From: Micrasema longulum
Lineage: Eukaryota > Arthropoda > Insecta > Trichoptera > Brachycentridae
Length of the DNA stretch: 64,000 nt
Reading direction: 5' to 3'
Assembly: GCA_022494885.1 (NCBI GenBank)
Contig: JAGVSM010005015.1
Span: forward strand, 1 to 64,000
Below, one piece after another: positions 63,500-64,000 of the stretch. The position numbers and the translations under genes were made by a program. Position 1 is the stretch's first letter. Each line of letters begins with the position of its first letter. The notes below the pieces were generated by a model. The model did not search any database. It had not been told where the DNA came from and saw only the letters and a program-made list of their open reading frames with translations.

Positions 63500-64000
63500 A
63501 CTAATGTGTAGTGAAATCTTTTGTAAATATAAAACGGTTCGTTTTACTAACCACAGTTTTGTTGTAAGGTAGCGTGAAATTTAATGACAGATTTGATTAA
63601 ATGGTTCTGAGATTTAATAAATAATATGATGAATACAAGATGTACAAAGATGTGATCAAATTAAATTTATCACTGAATGATTTAACCGTGACAGAAATTT
63701 AAATGATGTGGATATTTGTAAGTTTTAGAGAGAGAGAGAGCAAAAGCCAACTGAACCGAAGCAGACCGGGGACACGCGGATTCTGGCGAGCCTCAATCGC
63801 GCGGACGTCGTGTAGTGCTGGCGTGTCTTGCGCGTTGCTGCAAAGTCGCAAAAAAATCAGCGAAAGTGCGTGCCCATAAATGCATGTTTTAGTTCAGATT
63901 CCTCTAGATGTTTGCTCTCTGGTGCTATTATTTATGTAATTAATCAACCCATATTGGCTAGTAATTTCCTAATAGGTATTTATAGTACTTTTGATTTTGT
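63500..64000 (+). promoter_or_regulatory. CpG-rich patch near the right edge, candidate promoter/5' exon
   Basis: 63727-63741 is an AG microsatellite. 63750-63870 is CpG-rich (CAATCGCGCGGACGTCGTGT, GTGTCTTGCGCGTTGCTGC) and stands out sharply from the AT-rich surroundings. A possible donor GCGAAA|GTGCGT lies at about 63860. This would suit a plus-strand 5' exon of a gene beyond the window, but nothing coding confirms it. Confidence 0.35.

Overview
The window is AT-rich eukaryotic, intergenic-type DNA with no intact protein-coding gene that I can recognise. It is a dense graveyard of transposable elements. The mix points to an arthropod, most likely an insect, but I cannot name the order from sequence alone. 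The mix comprises 5'-truncated Jockey/CR1/R1/RTE/L2-type non-LTR retrotransposons with (AATA)n-like tails, a Penelope-like element with hammerhead ribozyme motifs, tRNA-derived SINEs, short Helitrons with A|TC...CTRR|T ends, and fold-back DNA elements.

Layout. 0-2 kb: minus-strand LINE remnants, an R1-like C-terminus and the 3' UTR of the family that recurs at 9.6-10.8 kb. 2-9.6 kb: fold-back elements, an inverted-repeat element (5.9-6.8 kb), a SINE inserted in a fold-back copy (8 kb) and a Helitron (8.8-9.6 kb). 9.6-18.6 kb: several LINE C-termini, a tRNA-type SINE and a well-formed hammerhead motif (15.18 kb). 18.6-30.3 kb: the first two copies of an unusual array (20.3 and 28 kb) in which a hairpin-forming unit alternates roughly 100/155 bp spacing and ends in an L2-type 3' tail; an L2-like RT C-terminus; a 1.2-kb element with long terminal inverted repeats; and fold-back copies. 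30.3-43 kb: RTE-type RT, a second Helitron, a Penelope-like RT/GIY-YIG fragment, more LINE pieces, a 45-bp tandem repeat and a CpG-rich patch (40.4-40.6 kb) that may be a host promoter or first exon. 43-55 kb: a palindromic pair of hammerhead motifs (43.64-43.76 kb), a third hammerhead (51.4 kb), LINE copies, and a SINE whose tRNA-like head is inverted. 55-64 kb: a third Helitron, SINEs, RTE fragments with a LINE nested inside one of them, the third hairpin array (59.4-59.9 kb), and a second CpG-rich patch near the right edge (63.72-63.88 kb).

Nothing here reads as genes working together. The coherent biology is retrotransposition and its by-products: ribozyme-bearing Penelope termini, LINE 3' ends shared with non-autonomous partners, and repeated nested insertion. 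The observations I think most deserve follow-up are the alternating hairpin arrays with paired-arm changes between units, and the hammerhead motifs, especially the head-to-head pair at 43.6 kb. Candidate host sequence is limited to a few weakly supported ORFs and two CpG-rich patches. All family assignments come from reading motifs by eye, not from a database search.
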